A DNA stretch of 64,000 nt from the NCBI GenBank assembly GCA_942159475.1, contig OW804095.1, forward strand, positions 154,768,536-154,832,535, in the 5' to 3' direction. The notes beneath the pieces are model-generated. The model saw only the letters and a program-made list of their open reading frames with translations. It searched no databases and was not told where the DNA came from. Position numbers and translations under genes: made by a program. The stretch comes from Sthenelais limicola. Lineage: Eukaryota; Annelida; Polychaeta; Phyllodocida; Sigalionidae. Shown in pieces: positions 22,823-34,140 of this stretch (positions within the stretch are counted from its first letter, which is position 1; each line of letters opens with the position of its first letter).

Positions 22823-23788
22823 ATATATATATATATATAACTTTTATTTCCTAAGAAAAAGGTTTACAGTTTCTGCTATAAGCAGTTCTTCCAACCATCC
22901 CTACGAGAATAATCATGAGAATACAACATAAACAATGACAACTAAATTCCTAATACAGAGAATAGCTACTTAGGCACATAGCAGAAAAGTCTGCTCCTCC
23001 CAGGTATTCCACTTTACTGGGGTAGTTTGAATAGCACGTCAACGTGGCAAGAACGCTTTATATGCGACGGAGGTGATCATCTATCTTGACATAGTCATGG
23101 ATAGGTATAGTGCATTTTATACAATAATAATACTCACTCATGGAGTGGTAAACACTCAACACTCAACCAGGATTTTTCAATCCCTTTAACCCCAGCTCTA
23201 GGTTGGGACATTATAGGTTCAATCAACACCATCTCATGTCTGCTGTAGATAAACTGTTCGGAGGAACGTTCTAAATTCCTGTCTATCCTTGCATTTAAAT
23301 CCTCTAATTTCCATATTATTCCAGTAGTAGGGTATTTGATATAATAGGGACTTTCTTATTTTTTCAGTACGAGGGGTAATAATATTTAATAGTCTTTTAT
23401 CATCTGTATTTCTAAGTGATCGGGGTTTTAGTATCAAATTCCCTTCTTGCCTACTCATTGGATATGCTAGGTCTAATAAATGCGTTTCTCTCCTCACTGA
23501 AAGTGGTGCAAGCCTAAGGTCCCTTTGAATTTGATTCACATTGGTAGTTTTTGGTAGTCTCAATGCTATTCTAACTGCACTGTTTTGTATAACTTGCAAC
23601 TTCCTGAGGAGATTTTCAGATGCTATATTATATATAATATCTCCAAATTCAACAATCGGCCGAACAGCTACCTTATAGAGCATGATGATGGTGTTCCTAC
23701 TGGTAACATGACTGAGCCTAGATAAGGACTTCAACTTAGATTTTGCAAGATTTATTTTTGACTGTATGTGAGGTGGCTCGATGTCTGG
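22823..23788 (-). mobile_element. 3' end of a non-LTR retrotransposon (LINE), minus strand
   Basis: The element is read leftwards. It contains the C-terminal part of the reverse-transcriptase ORF (23234-23788), then about 390 bp of 3' untranslated sequence, then a GGAAATAAAAGT poly(A)-signal-like word, ending in a (TA)n microsatellite at 22823-22839. This layout, truncated at the 5' side with a short-repeat tail, is typical of a dead-on-arrival LINE insertion. Target duplication was not found. Confidence 0.75.
23234..23788 (-). pseudogene. LINE reverse-transcriptase ORF, C-terminal fragment
   Basis: An open frame of 184 codons runs from a stop just upstream to a TGA at 23234-23236. The protein has the hallmark of the thumb and C-terminal region of jockey/CR1-type non-LTR reverse transcriptases. 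It shows LYKVAVRPIVEFGDIIYN (the usual 'LY...RP..EYG..VW' block), LRKLQVIQNSAVRIALRLPKT ('LE..QNRALR...G'), and a C-terminal YWNNMEI, reminiscent of the WN.LP motif. The catalytic YxDD and the endonuclease domain are absent because the copy is 5'-truncated, so it cannot be active. There is no natural start codon: the frame opens at a stop, and translation was originally continuous from further upstream. Frame integrity over 184 codons suggests a fairly recent insertion. Confidence 0.85.
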
Positions 23789-24217
23789 TTACAGAAATAT
23801 CCCTGAAACCAGGTCTTCCAAAAAGAATATTATATTTGATTCGTATAATGTGTTTACTATGAAATAAAATTCCTCATGAATTCTAAAGAAGTTACTGCTC
23901 TAGTCTACAATATTTAATGTGCTTAATATGAAATAGAAATCCTCATGCTTGAATTCTAAAGAAGTTACAAAGCTGCTGTAGTGTTTGATATTTTAAGAAG
24001 CAGCCAGACTCAGGTGTGTGTAACCCTAGTGTAGACATGTTGGTTCCCCGCACGCTGCACGCTATGGTGCAGCACGCGACACGCGGCCGTCTCCTGTAAC
24101 ATCTCAACTTTATAACACAACAACTCCATATGGTGGAGACAGCAGAGACATACGTGTGATATGTTCACACACAAGCTGGATCAACTTCATGTATCTATGA
24201 ATTGGAAATAAAATAAC
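23789..24217. other. Unique stretch with a short tandem duplication
   Basis: A segment of about 65-70 bp is repeated twice (about 23838-23905 and 23907-23975) and shares ATGAAATA, ATCCTCATG or TTCCTCATG, and ATTCTAAAGAAGTTAC. The remainder is unremarkable. Confidence 0.55.
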
Positions 24218-24464
24218 TATATGGGTCAGATTTTCAGAAAATGTACAATTCTACTTTGCCAATCTTCTCAAATAACCCAAATTTCAGACGAAAATACAGC
24301 TCAAAATACAGTTCAACCTAACCAAACAGATTGCTAGAATCAATGCAATGCTGAATATACTCGAATTTACCTAGTATTGACCAAATTGTAGCCTAATTTA
24401 GCAGAATTAACTAAATGTGTACAGCTGCCAATTGTACATTTTCTGAAAATCTGATCCACATATA
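24218..24464 (-). mobile_element. MITE family A, copy 3 (complete)
   Basis: Starts TATATGGGTCAGATTTTCAG and ends TTCTGAAAATCTGATCCACA followed by TATATA. The internal blocks are those of copies 2, 4, 7 and 8. A (TA)n-like extension follows the right end. Confidence 0.87.
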
Positions 24465-24689
24465 TATATATCTATATATATTTAACCCACAACCCTTCAC
24501 AAATCTTGGGGCTTGCATTGAGCCTGCTTTCCCAGTTATTCCTACCGAGTTCTGACCAAATATACTCATATTAGAACGGAATTGATAAATATCCTCCATA
24601 CTTCTGGTCAGATGTCCTTTAAATGGGTTGTAAAAGAAGGGAAGAGGACCAGCCGCTACTGAGTGACATATACACAGGCAGTGAGTGTT

Positions 24690-24845
24690 CACAGGCTGAA
24701 TAACATTGTGAAGTGCCTCTCTGTCTCTTTTTCTCTCTGCCTTCTTCTCTATCTTCATTACCTGGGTTACCTGTCACCCTCTCAGCTCTCCCGCCCTTGA
24801 TATAACCTTCAATGTATTGATAAGGGCGTAAAGCAACCAATCTCA
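24690..24845 (-). mobile_element. SINE-like element S, copy 1 (founder-like unit at the edge of the 79-bp array)
   Basis: Read on the minus strand: AGATTGGTTGCTTTACGCCC, the TTATATCAAGGGCGGGAGAG block, then a purine-rich part with GAAGATAGAGAAGAAGGCAG and AGGCACTTCAC. The same order of blocks is found at 36212-36400 on the plus strand. Only the first block is amplified in the neighbouring array. Confidence 0.65.
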
Positions 24846-26045
24846 CTCACTCACTCCCTCCCTCTCAGCTCTCCCGCCCTTGATATAACCTTCAATGTGT
24901 TGATAAGGGTGTAAAGCAACCAATCTCACTCACTCACTCCCTCTCAGCTCTCCCGCCCTTGATATAACCTTCAATGTGTTGATAAGGGCGTAAAGCAACC
25001 AATCTCACTCACTCACTCCCTCTCAGCTCTCCCACCCTTGATATAACCTTCAATGTGTTGCTAAGGGCGTAAAGCAACCAATCTCTCTCACTCACTCCCT
25101 CTCAGCTCTCCCGCCCTTGATATAACCTTCAATGTGTTGCTAAGGGCCTAAAGCAACCAATCTCTCTCACTCACTCCCTCTCAGCTCTCCCACCCTTGAT
25201 ATAACCTTCAATGTGTTGCTAAGGGCGTAAAGCAACTAATCTCACTCACTCACTCCCTCTCAGCTCTCCCGCCCTTGATATAACCTTCAATGTGTTGCTA
25301 AGGGCGTAAAGCAACCAATCTCTCTCACTCACTCCCTCTCAGCTCTCCCACCCTTGATATAACCTTCAATGTGTTGCTAAGGGCGTAAAGCAACCAATCT
25401 CACTCACTCACTCCCTCTCAGCTCTCCCACCCTTGATATAACCTTCAATGTGTTGCTAAGGGCGTAAAGCAACTAATCTCACTCACTCACTCCCTCTCAG
25501 CTCTCCCACCCTTGATATAACCTTCAATGTGTTGATAAGGGCGTAAAGCAACCAATCTGTCTCACTCACTCCCTCTCAGCTCTCTCGCCCTTGATATAAC
25601 CTTCAATGTGTTGATAAGGGCGTAAAGCAACCAATCTGTCTCACTCACTCCCTCTCAGCTCTCTCGCCCTTGATATAACCTTCAATGTGTTGATAAGGGC
25701 GTAAAGCAACCAATCTCACTCACTCACTCCCTCTCAGCTCTCCCACCCTTGATATAACCTTCAATGTGTTGATAAGGGCGTAAAGCAACCAATCTCACTC
25801 ACTCACTCCCTCTCAGCTCTCCCACCCTTGATATAACCTTCAATGTGTTGCTAAGGGCGTAAAGCAACTAATCTCACTCACTCACTCCCTCTCAGCTCTC
25901 CCACCCTTGATATAACCTTCAATGTGTTGATAAGGGCGTAAAGCAACCAATCTCACTCACTCACTCCCTCTCAGCTCTCCCGCCCTTGATATAACCTTCA
26001 ATGTGTTGATAAGGGCGTAAAGCAACCAATCTCATTCACTCACTC
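24766..26045. repeat. 79-bp minisatellite derived from SINE-like element S, about 16 copies
   Basis: The unit contains CCCTTGATATAACCTTCAAT, AAGGGCGTAAAGCAACCAAT and CACTCACTCACTCCCTCTC. Variants are CCGCCC, CCACCC or CTCGCCC, TTGATAAGG or TTGCTAAGG, and AACCAATCTC or AACTAATCTC. Groups of neighbouring units share variant combinations, which indicates amplification by blocks. The reverse complement matches the first ~85 bases of the element at 36212. Confidence 0.95.
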
Positions 26046-26140
26046 ATTCTGAAGTGCTTTAGGACAAAGGCATAACTTGCATGGCTTTATATGATGCTTA
26101 GACGCATCATGTCATGGAACTAATCACAATTAAAGTAATT

Positions 26141-27793
26141 AACTGAACTAAACAGCCTGGTAAAACATACAATATGTGGTAGTATACTACCCCGGGAGTT
26201 AGTGGAAGACCAGCTATAGGAGCTGAACTAAACAGCCTGGTAAAACATACAATATGTGGTAGTATACTACCCCGGGAGTTAGTGGAAGACCAGCTATAGG
26301 AGCTGAACTAAACAGCCTGGTAAAACATACAATATGTGGTAGTATACTACCCCGGGAGTTAGTGGAAGACCAGCTATAGGAGCTGAACTAAACAGCCTGG
26401 TAAAACATACAATATGTGGTAGTATACTACCCCAGGAGTTAGTGGTAGACCAGCTATAGGAGCTGAACTAAACAGCCTGGTAAAACATACAATATGTGGT
26501 AGTATACTACCCCGGGAGTTAGTGGAAGACCAGCTATAGGAGCTGAACTAAACAGCCTGGTAAAACATCATACAACAATAGATGGTAGTATACTACCCCG
26601 GGAGTTAGTGGAAGACCAGCTATAGGAGCGGAACTAAACAGCCTGGTAAAACACCATACAACAATAGATGGTAGTATACTACCCCGGGAGTTAGTGGAAG
26701 ACCAGCTATAGGAGCGGAACTATACAGCCTGGTATAACACCATACAACAATAGATGGTAGTATACTACCCCGGGAGTTAGTGGAAGACCAGCTATAGGAG
26801 CGGAACTATACAGCCTGGTGAAACATCATACAGTAATAGATGGTAGTATACTACCCCAGGAGTTAGTGGTAGACCAGCTATAGGAGCTGAACTATACAGC
26901 CTGGTGAAACATCATACAGTAATAGATGGTAGTATACTACCCCAGGAGTTAGTGGAAGACCAGCTATAGGAGCTGAACTATACAGCCTGGTGAAACATCA
27001 TACAGTAATAGATGGTAGTATACTACCCCAGGAGTTAGTGGTAGACCAGCTATAGGAGCTGAACTAAACAGCCTGGTAAACATCATACAGTAATAGATGG
27101 TAGTATACTACCCCAGGAGTTAGTGGTAGACCAGCTATAGGAGCTGAACTAAACAGCCTGGTCAAACATCATAAACAATAGATGGTAGTATACTACCCCA
27201 GGAGTTAGTTGAAAACCAGTTATATCAGCTGAACTAAACAGCCTGGCAAAGCACCATACAACAATATATGGTAGTATACTACCCCAGGAGTTAGTGGAAG
27301 ACCAGCTATAGGAACTGAACTAAACAGCCTGGTAAAACATCATACAACAAAGATGGTAGTATACTACCCCAGGATTTAGTTGAAAACCAGCTATATCAAC
27401 TGAACTAGACCGCCTGGCAAAGCACCATACAACAATATATGGTAGTATACTACCCCAGGAGTTAGTGGAAGACCAGCTATAGGAGCTGAACTAAACAGCC
27501 TGGTAAAACATCATACAGCAATATGTGGTAGTATACTACTCTAAGAATTAGTTGAAGACCAGCTATATCAGCTGAACTAAACAGCCTGGCAAAGCACCAT
27601 ACACCAAATTTGGTAGTATACTACCCAAGGAGTTAGTTGAAAACTAGCTATATCAGCTGAACTAAACAGTCTGGTAAAACATCATACAACAACATATAGT
27701 AGTATACTACCCCAGGAGTTACATCATAACAATATATGGTAGTATACTACCCGAGGAGTTAGTTGAAAACCAGCTATAGTATCAGCTGAACTG
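26141..27793. repeat. 80-86 bp minisatellite with conserved palindrome, about 20 copies
   Basis: The unit starts GCTGAACTAAACAGCCTGGT and contains GGTAGTATACTACC, a perfect 14-bp palindrome. The first units are 80 bp and identical or nearly so. Units from about 26560 gain a CATCATACAACAATAGATGG segment and become about 85 bp. Those beyond 27200 are increasingly diverged and variable in length. The palindrome stays almost intact even in the most decayed units. Confidence 0.95.
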
Positions 27794-28245
27794 GAACACT
27801 TCCTTAAAGCACTTACCACAATACATGGCAACACAAAATGGACGACCTTCAATGAGCTCTGATCTAGAACCGCCCGGCGACACATTGCCTCTAAGACCCC
27901 TCCCAACACAAAGCAACCAAAGGCAAGATAACCACCAATTCATCCAATTATATTTTTCTCAGAATATTCTCAGACCTTGCATCCAAGATTGGTCATAAGG
28001 AGGCTTGTAAGGGTCGCTATATTGATTCGGAGTTTAAACCTAATGACTGTATGGTGGGAGAGGTCCGTAAGGAGGGAGTACGGAGGGGGTAAATGTATTT
28101 GGGGGGCGATAAAGTGTGGGGGCAACCACTGGAAGTATTGAACCTGTGGCTCCCCCTACTCGCAGGCTGGATGTAAACAAAGGCATAGATCTCTTGCCCT
28201 GGGTTTACATAATGAGGGTACCAGCCGTGACCTCTGAACCCATGT
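27794..28245. other. Unique stretch, no gene recognised
   Basis: Ordinary sequence between the array and the next transposon. Minus-strand frames of 61 and 84 codons lack recognisable motifs. Confidence 0.5.
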
Positions 28246-29277
28246 CTACCCAGGGAGAAGCGAACGTTCACGCACAGCGGATAAACGTTTGTTGATCAGT
28301 TGTTTGGCGTTCTGTGCGTTTGTGAATGTTCATGTAACGTTTGCCCCGTTTGTCTACCGTTTGTATTGGTAAAGGAAGAAGTGAACGTTCACAAACAATT
28401 AATAAACGTTCATTGAACAGTTGTTTAGCGTTCTGATTATTTGTAAATGAAACCCAAGTCTAAGTCACAGAGTCAGAAGGGAAACCCCCATAACATAGCC
28501 CTTGGATTAGCATGCAGACTCAGCTAGACACTTTTAGATTTAAGGTAAGATCTTGGTATTGCATTGATTTCGTATTCATTCAACTGTACAGGAAGGATTA
28601 TGAATAGTTTGTGTATAACTAGGGTCAACTTTAGTATATGTTTAATGTGTGTATGGAACAGAATTCTCCATTGTAGCATTCAAGATGCAAGGACGCATGC
28701 AGCTCAATGCAAAATGGCGGGAGATTCAAAATCAGCAGTGGAACAGGGTAGCGTCGCCGCCGTCGCCGCAACGTTGCCGCATTTTCCAAAGCTTACAGAA
28801 GACAAACCGCTAATGTCAGAAACTTATATTATATCTCAAAAGAATTGGAAATATGTCAGTATCATGGAGGAGTGAGATCATCAAAATCCGTTAAGATCTC
28901 GCAATGTAGCGATCAATAATATAAGACTATATTTATCCACAACCAGTCAGTGAGTATATTAATGATTTGCCCAGCCTGCCGTCCTCCCATTATTACCTTC
29001 ATGTTTCTATGTGCAACTCATTTCCTTATTAGGCATACATATATATATCACAATGAGGTATAACAACATTTAAAAAGAACTGTTTGTATAACGTGTATTG
29101 TTCGTTTGGACACCTCCTGATCGTTTGCAAACGTTTGTACAATGTTTGCATACAAACGATGATTGTCCTCACTCAATGTTCATGCACTGTGTGTTCACTG
29201 TTTGGGTACCGTTTGCAAACAGTTATATCCAAACGTTACACAAACGTTCAAAGAACGTTACATTTCTCCCTGGGTAG
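28246..29277. mobile_element. 1.03-kb non-autonomous DNA transposon with AACGTT-rich ends
   Basis: Both ends carry CTACCCAGGGAGAA in inverted orientation. Within about 200 bp of each end there are many AACGTT and CAAACG words, including palindromes GTGAACGTTCAC (28381-28392) and CGTTTGCAAACG (29122-29133). These look like subterminal transposase-binding sites. The middle (28450-29040) is different sequence and includes a 53-codon frame. No transposase is encoded. No clear target duplication is visible, so the superfamily is left open. Confidence 0.7.
28714..28875 (+). CDS. Possible captured short coding segment inside the 28.2-kb transposon
   Basis: From the ATG in AAAATGGCGG an open frame of 53 codons begins MAGDSKSAVEQG and ends KYVSIMEE. 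It is preceded by an in-frame open stretch from 28564, giving 103 codons in total. The composition (balanced charges, no simple repeats, CpG-rich core GTCGCCGCCGTCGCCGCAAC) is unlike its AT-rich surroundings, so it might be a captured exon or a first exon. The same ATG is also a YY1-like word AAAATGGCGG, which could be the real reason for its presence. No family was recognised. Confidence 0.2.
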   Translation: MAGDSKSAVEQGSVAAVAATLPHFPKLTEDKPLMSETYIISQKNWKYVSIMEE

Positions 29278-29279
29278 GT

Positions 29280-29321
29280 AAGGGTTAGCATATCTGTATA
29301 TATAGACATATGCTAACCCTT
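29280..29321. other. Perfect 14-bp hairpin next to the transposon end
   Basis: AAGGGTTAGCATAT (29280-29293) and ATATGCTAACCCTT (29308-29321) are perfect inverse complements, with a 14-base TA-rich loop. It starts 3 bases after the end of the 1.03-kb transposon. Confidence 0.75.
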
Positions 29322-29334
29322 CCTGAGGCCTGAG

Positions 29335-29675
29335 TTACATACAAATGAGTCAGAAGTCGCAAAATTAATATATTTTAAAGTGATTTAATCACAGGATATC
29401 TTTGCGGGAATGTTTTCATTTTTGTGGTGCTTAATGCTGTTCGCAGCTTGAATACATTTATCAAATTCCAAGAGAGTGTATTAATAATATATATGTATAT
29501 CTTAAGTCATTTTATAAAGTATATCTAGCCGCTTTACCAGCAATTGACCAGCCAAAAATATTGCAAACCTTTTTGCCCAACATAAATTATATCGAACATA
29601 AAATATAGAAATACTTATTAGATCTAAGTCTTTTCAAATATGATTATATCTCAAAATCAATTTTTTGTTACAGGC
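29335..29675. mobile_element. MITE family B, copy 4 (diverged)
   Basis: The left end has 'AAATGAGTCAGAAGTCGCAA' and the body has CACAGGATATCTTTGCGGGA and GCTGTTCGCAGCTTGAATAC. The right end decays to TCAATTTTTTGTTACAGGCA. It is shorter and more diverged than copies 1, 2 and 9. Confidence 0.65.
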
Positions 29676-29865
29676 AGCAATACAGCCAATTGATTGTCAA
29701 TGATTATTTTGATAACGTATTTCCTTTGATAGATGACTTTAGCTATTCATTATAGAAGTTCATTCCAACCCATACATTCAACATGATTCGATTAAATAGT
29801 AACTTATTTTGTTATGTTCCCTCGCATTGAAACTCAGTCCTGTTATTTCCTCTCTTCTTCATTCT

Positions 29866-30260
29866 TGGTTCCCCCCCCCCCCCATGTATCATCACTTTCT
29901 CTTCCCTCTTTCTCTTCTCTCTCTCCCCACTCTCTCTCTTTCTCCTCTATCTTCCTTCTCTTGTTCTACCTTCTTCTGTCTTTTTTATCTCACTATTCAA
30001 TGTTTCTCTCTCTTCCCTCTCTCTCTTCTGGCTCTCCTTACTCTCTCTTCCCTCTCTCTCCCTCTCTAGAATCTCTCCTCTTCCTTACTTCTCTCTCCTC
30101 TTCCTCACGCTTATGTATAGACCTCCCCTTGCCCTCAAACCTTCTCCCTCCCTCTTCTCTAGGGACCCAAGTATTTCCTCCTCTTCTCACCTTCCACCCA
30201 GTATTCATCACTGCCCTCTCCAAGGTCTAACTTACCTCTTTCCTCATCCCTCACCTTTTT
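29866..30260. repeat. CT-rich low-complexity tract
   Basis: Opens with a run of 14 C, then CTCTCTTCCCTCTCTCTC-type sequence. Open frames here encode only Ser/Leu/Pro/Phe, or Arg/Glu/Gly on the opposite strand. Confidence 0.85.
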
Positions 30261-30285
30261 CTAGCTAACAACTGACCTCTCACTG

Positions 30286-30735
30286 AATGTTTTCTCTCCT
30301 TTTTTCCTCGCTCTTCTCTCTACCCTTTCTCTTCACTCCTCCTCCCCCCCCTCCCCTCTGCCCCCCTCCTCCTCCCTTTTCCTTCCTCCCTCTTCCCTTC
30401 TCCTCCCCCTTCCTCTCTGCCCCCTCCTCCTCCCTCCTCCTTCTTCCCTCTTCCCTTCTCCCCCCTTCCTCTCTGCCCCCCTCCTCCTCCCTCCTCCTTC
30501 TTCCCTCTTCCCTTCTCCCCCTTCCTCTCTGCCCCCCTCCTCCTCCCTCCTCCTTCTTCCCTCTTCCCTTCTCCCCCTTCCTCTCTGCCCCCCTCCTCCT
30601 CCCTCTTCCTTCCTCCCTCTTCCCGTTTCCTCCCCTTCCTCCAAGTCCCCCCTCCTTCTTCCCCCTCCTTCTATTTCCTTCCCTCCCTCCTCCTCCTCCC
30701 TTCCCCCCTCCCCCTCCCCCTCCTGCTATCCTGAC
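30286..30735. repeat. CT-rich minisatellite with ~57-bp period
   Basis: CTCTGCCCCCCTCCTCC words recur at intervals of about 57 bp (near 30355, 30414, 30471, 30528 and 30586), linked by CCTTCTTCCCTCTTCCCTTC. The strand is purely pyrimidine for about 430 bp, so triplex (H-DNA) formation is possible. The 246-codon plus-strand frame is a read-through of this tract. Confidence 0.85.
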
Positions 30736-31500
30736 TCTAGTACTTGGCACAGGCCTAACTCAGGTAATTACATTGAATATAGACTCTCAGATTCCACAAA
30801 CCTTCGATGTAGCGCCATTTGAGCCGCCCAAAATGCCTTCATGTGATTTTGATTGTACGCTTTGGGACTTGCCGGATTTCATCGCTCAAAACTCAGCGCG
30901 CGTCTCCAATTTCGTGCTCGGGGCCAAGGAGCAGTCATTTCAATGCCGGAGCAGACAATCATCAAGGCATGTTTTGGCACTAAAGAGGAGGGAGAATTCA
31001 TTTTGTTTGGCTGCAAACACGATTTAAAGAAAGAGGAGCAAATAGAGAGAGAGAGTGAGAGGAGGAGGAGAGGGAGATCAGACTAGGGAGGAGCAGAGCG
31101 AACAGATCAGAAAACATGGGTTCAGTCGCAAGACTTTGTTCACAGAATAGATCAGGTTTCTCTTCTATAATGTTTATTTAATATCAAAGTTTTAATCAGA
31201 TTTGGCTGCAACATGAGAACCCTGCACCTGGATGCACCCAATCTCTGCATTAGAGCCCCTGCTGGTGGCAGTGTTGCACAATCCACACTGACGGGTGCGT
31301 GTTTTTGTGCAGTGCATAACACTGTATCTGGTAATGTGCTACTCAACATGCACTATAGATGCCCTTCATTACTTAATCAAAATCAATTATTCTTTCCCTC
31401 GCCATGAAATGGACATAAAACAAAATCTTGCATTCAATACGCAATTTGATACTAACAGTACAAAGTGACGCTATTTATAGACGGATTCAGCAACAGGAGA
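30736..31500. other. Unique stretch, no gene recognised; one CTCF-like word
   Basis: Bases 30800-31020 are GC-balanced and unique, with short open frames that share no motif I know. On the minus strand at 31253-31272, ACTGCCACCAGCAGGGGC is CTCF-like. A GA-rich patch lies at 31035-31080. Confidence 0.4.
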
Positions 31501-31622
31501 GCAGTTGTTGCACATGTTGCACATGTTGCAGTTGTTGCACATGTTGCAGTTGTTGCACATGTTGCACATGTTGCAGTTGTTGCACATGTTGCAGTTGTTG
31601 CACTTGTTGCTGCTTGTTGTTG
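31501..31622. repeat. GTTGCA-based short tandem repeat
   Basis: Built from GTTGCACAT and GTTGCAGTT nonamers in irregular order. It is open in several frames (CTC/CSC peptides on plus, NMCNNC on minus), with no sign of coding. Confidence 0.9.
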
Positions 31623-32582
31623 CATTAATCAATAATAATACACTGCGACTAAGGGAGGAAACCATTCACTCCAGTTACTTACAAGTCATAGCTTCCTGTA
31701 GGTGTTGGAGAGTAGTTTTGAAGGCGATATAGTAAAAGAAAGGAAGTTAAAACTCCCTTTATTGAATGTTCTTACCAATTACAGTATCCCGTTTCAAAAT
31801 TACTAAGCATTTTCCTCTGGGAAGCCTGTGTTTTTGAAAAAATAAAGCTGAACAATTGTTTGGTTAGGAATAAAGTAGGCTTCATTCACTTAATTATATT
31901 GCCTAAAATGAGAAATGATAGAAATAGACTAATTTATTAAATCCTTGAAAAAAAGAGGGTCAAAATAGTTATTTTCCCCAATGTTTTAGGTGAATAGCAA
32001 CTTTAGATGAAGAACAGTATGTACATGGAATGAAGTCTCAATAAAGAAACAATAATATATACAATATGCAATATACCGGGTATTTGTACCCCAGCTAAGG
32101 TTTCATTCTTTGACAATTGCCGATTTACATACTTAATAAAAATACGTTTAAGAAAAGGACATTAGTACACGTTAATTCAAACTCCATCTATTATAATCTT
32201 TTTTTTTCAATTTCGAAGATGTGAAAGTAATTTCTGTTAACATGTTCGGAGCATTTGTAAGTTTGAATTAAGATAACCCTAACCCCGCCTCCAACCCCCC
32301 CCCCCCTCCCGCCTCCACCTCTGTAGAACATGCATCCCCCTTCTCATAGTACAACTAGTCTTATCTTCAATACAATTATAATACGCAATATTAGATCAAC
32401 CAAAGCATCCAGATACAGGTTAAAAGGGACAAATTCAAATGTTTGCATGCGTGCAATTACTGTTAGCGCTTCAGGCCGCTTATGTGGCAAATGTTGTTAA
32501 TTAGCTCTTATAGGTTTTACCTGAGGGAACGCTACATTACAACATTATCATCCTGGCAATACTCCTGCCACCCTCTATAAGG
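31623..32582. other. AT-rich unique stretch, nothing recognised
   Basis: Contains a C-run patch at 32296-32320 and otherwise ordinary sequence with frequent stops. Confidence 0.5.
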
Positions 32583-32810
32583 GACAGAAAATGTACAATT
32601 CAACTTCACCAATCTTCTCAAATAACCTAAATTTCAGACGAAAATAAAGTTCAAATTACAGTTCAACCTAACCAAACAGATAGCTAGAATCAATCCAATG
32701 TCAAATATACTCGAATTTACCTAGTATTGACCAAATTGCAGCCTAATTTAGCAGAGTTTACTAAATATGTACAGCTGCCAATTGTACATTTTCTGAAAAT
32801 CTGACCCATA
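32583..32810 (-). mobile_element. MITE family A, copy 4 (left end truncated)
   Basis: The left side begins in the TIR at ACAGAAAATGTACAATTC, lacking the first ~12 bases. The right end is complete: TTTCTGAAAATCTGACCCAT. The internal blocks match copies 2, 3, 7 and 8. Confidence 0.85.
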
Positions 32811-33140
32811 ACATTATGATCCTGGCAATACTGGTGCCACAATCCGCCTTCTACTGGGCGTGTACACGTGCAGTGCATTAACTTACCCCATAAACATCTC
32901 TCAGCTCTACATCAACACTGCTTCTTCTCACTTTTCCCTTTCAATTGCTAATTCACAGGTCACCATGGAAACGGTTTATATGTGTATTTCCCAATGCGCA
33001 TGACAGTAGCAGTGCATGCTGGGTGGGTAATGACGTCATACTATGTAGAGATCTTATTTTAACTTACTATCAATTAAAGCCCTGCCTCTGTTATGAATGG
33101 CCGTTATGAATGTCAGAAGACCTCAGCGGCTACATACAAT
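32811..33140. other. Unique stretch with CRE-like site
   Basis: AATGCGCATGAC (NRF1-like), GTGCATGCTGGG and a perfect CRE palindrome TGACGTCA (33031-33038) lie within about 50 bp. They could mark a promoter or enhancer, but no transcript is identifiable beside them. Confidence 0.3.
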
Positions 33141-33505
33141 CATACTATATCTTACACTATATATCATACTATATCTTACACTATATATCATACTATATCT
33201 TACACTATATATCATACTATATCTTACACTATATATCATACTAGATCTTACACTATATATCATACTATATCTTACACTATATATCATACTATATCTTACA
33301 CTATATATCATACTATATCTTACACTATATATCATACTATATCTTACACTATATATCATACTATATCTTACACTATATATCATACTATATCTTACACTAT
33401 ATATCATACTATATCTTACACTATATATCATACTATATCTTACACTATATATCATACTATATCTTACACTATATATCATACTATATCTTACACTATACAT
33501 CATGC
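33141..33505. repeat. 24-bp minisatellite, about 15 copies
   Basis: Unit CATACTATATCTTACACTAT followed by ATAT. Almost perfect, with one TAGATC variant at about 33243. The period of 24 leaves Tyr/Thr/Ile frames open on both strands. Confidence 0.96.
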
Positions 33506-34019
33506 AATAGCATACAGGCCTGTAAGGCAGGTAATCCTAGAGGTGGAGAAGGTGAAAGATATCCAGCTAGAAACATCCCACAAACATAATAAGATAAGAT
33601 AAAATAAAATAAGAGGTTTTTGCCTTTAAAGGGGTAAAAATACAGTAGTAATTGTGAGTTTTTATAAAGGAAGACAAATTGGTCGACATACCATTATGAG
33701 ACTGGCACGAGTTGATTTCTTCCGGCAGTTACCATGGATTTAGAATATAACTACAAGAGAGTACTACGATTTTAACATAAATAAAGCCGGATTTCCCTAA
33801 GTTTGAAACAGACAATCACATATATCTACTGACTTAGTTTAGATCACTAAATTAGACTAATACCATCAGTAAGGGAACTAAATGATCCAACTATATTCAG
33901 CAGAGTAGTACAACTTATTGTATAAACTGGTAAAGCTACAAAACATTGATTAGTTCCTAAATGATTCAGTTTTCCATTCCCTCAAGTCCTGTCTCTTATC
34001 TTCTATCTCTAATAGTTGG
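33506..34019. other. Unique stretch with a LINE-type tail (minus strand) at 33586-33615
   Basis: AATAAGATAAGATAAAATAA at 33588-33607 is the inverse of the TTATC-type tails seen at 17560 and 42400, so a minus-strand retroelement 3' end may lie here. The rest is unrecognised. Confidence 0.4.
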
Positions 34020-34140
34020 TCTCCAATCAGTGGTCTCATGTTTTTGGTCTCTAGTCTTTGGTCTCTTGTCATTGGTCTCTTGTCATTGGTCTCTAGTCTC
34101 TGGTCTCTAGTCTCTGGTCTCTAGTCTCTGGTCTCTCACC
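34020..34140. repeat. 14-bp tandem repeat (TCTCTAGTCTCTGG and relatives)
   Basis: Units GGTCTCTAGTCTCT and GGTCTCTTGTCATT alternate for about 120 bp. Confidence 0.85.

Noticed and set aside
30287..31027. 246-codon Ser/Pro-rich plus-strand frame
   Set aside because: Most of it is the polypyrimidine tract. The last ~65 residues are in unique DNA but have no recognisable motif.
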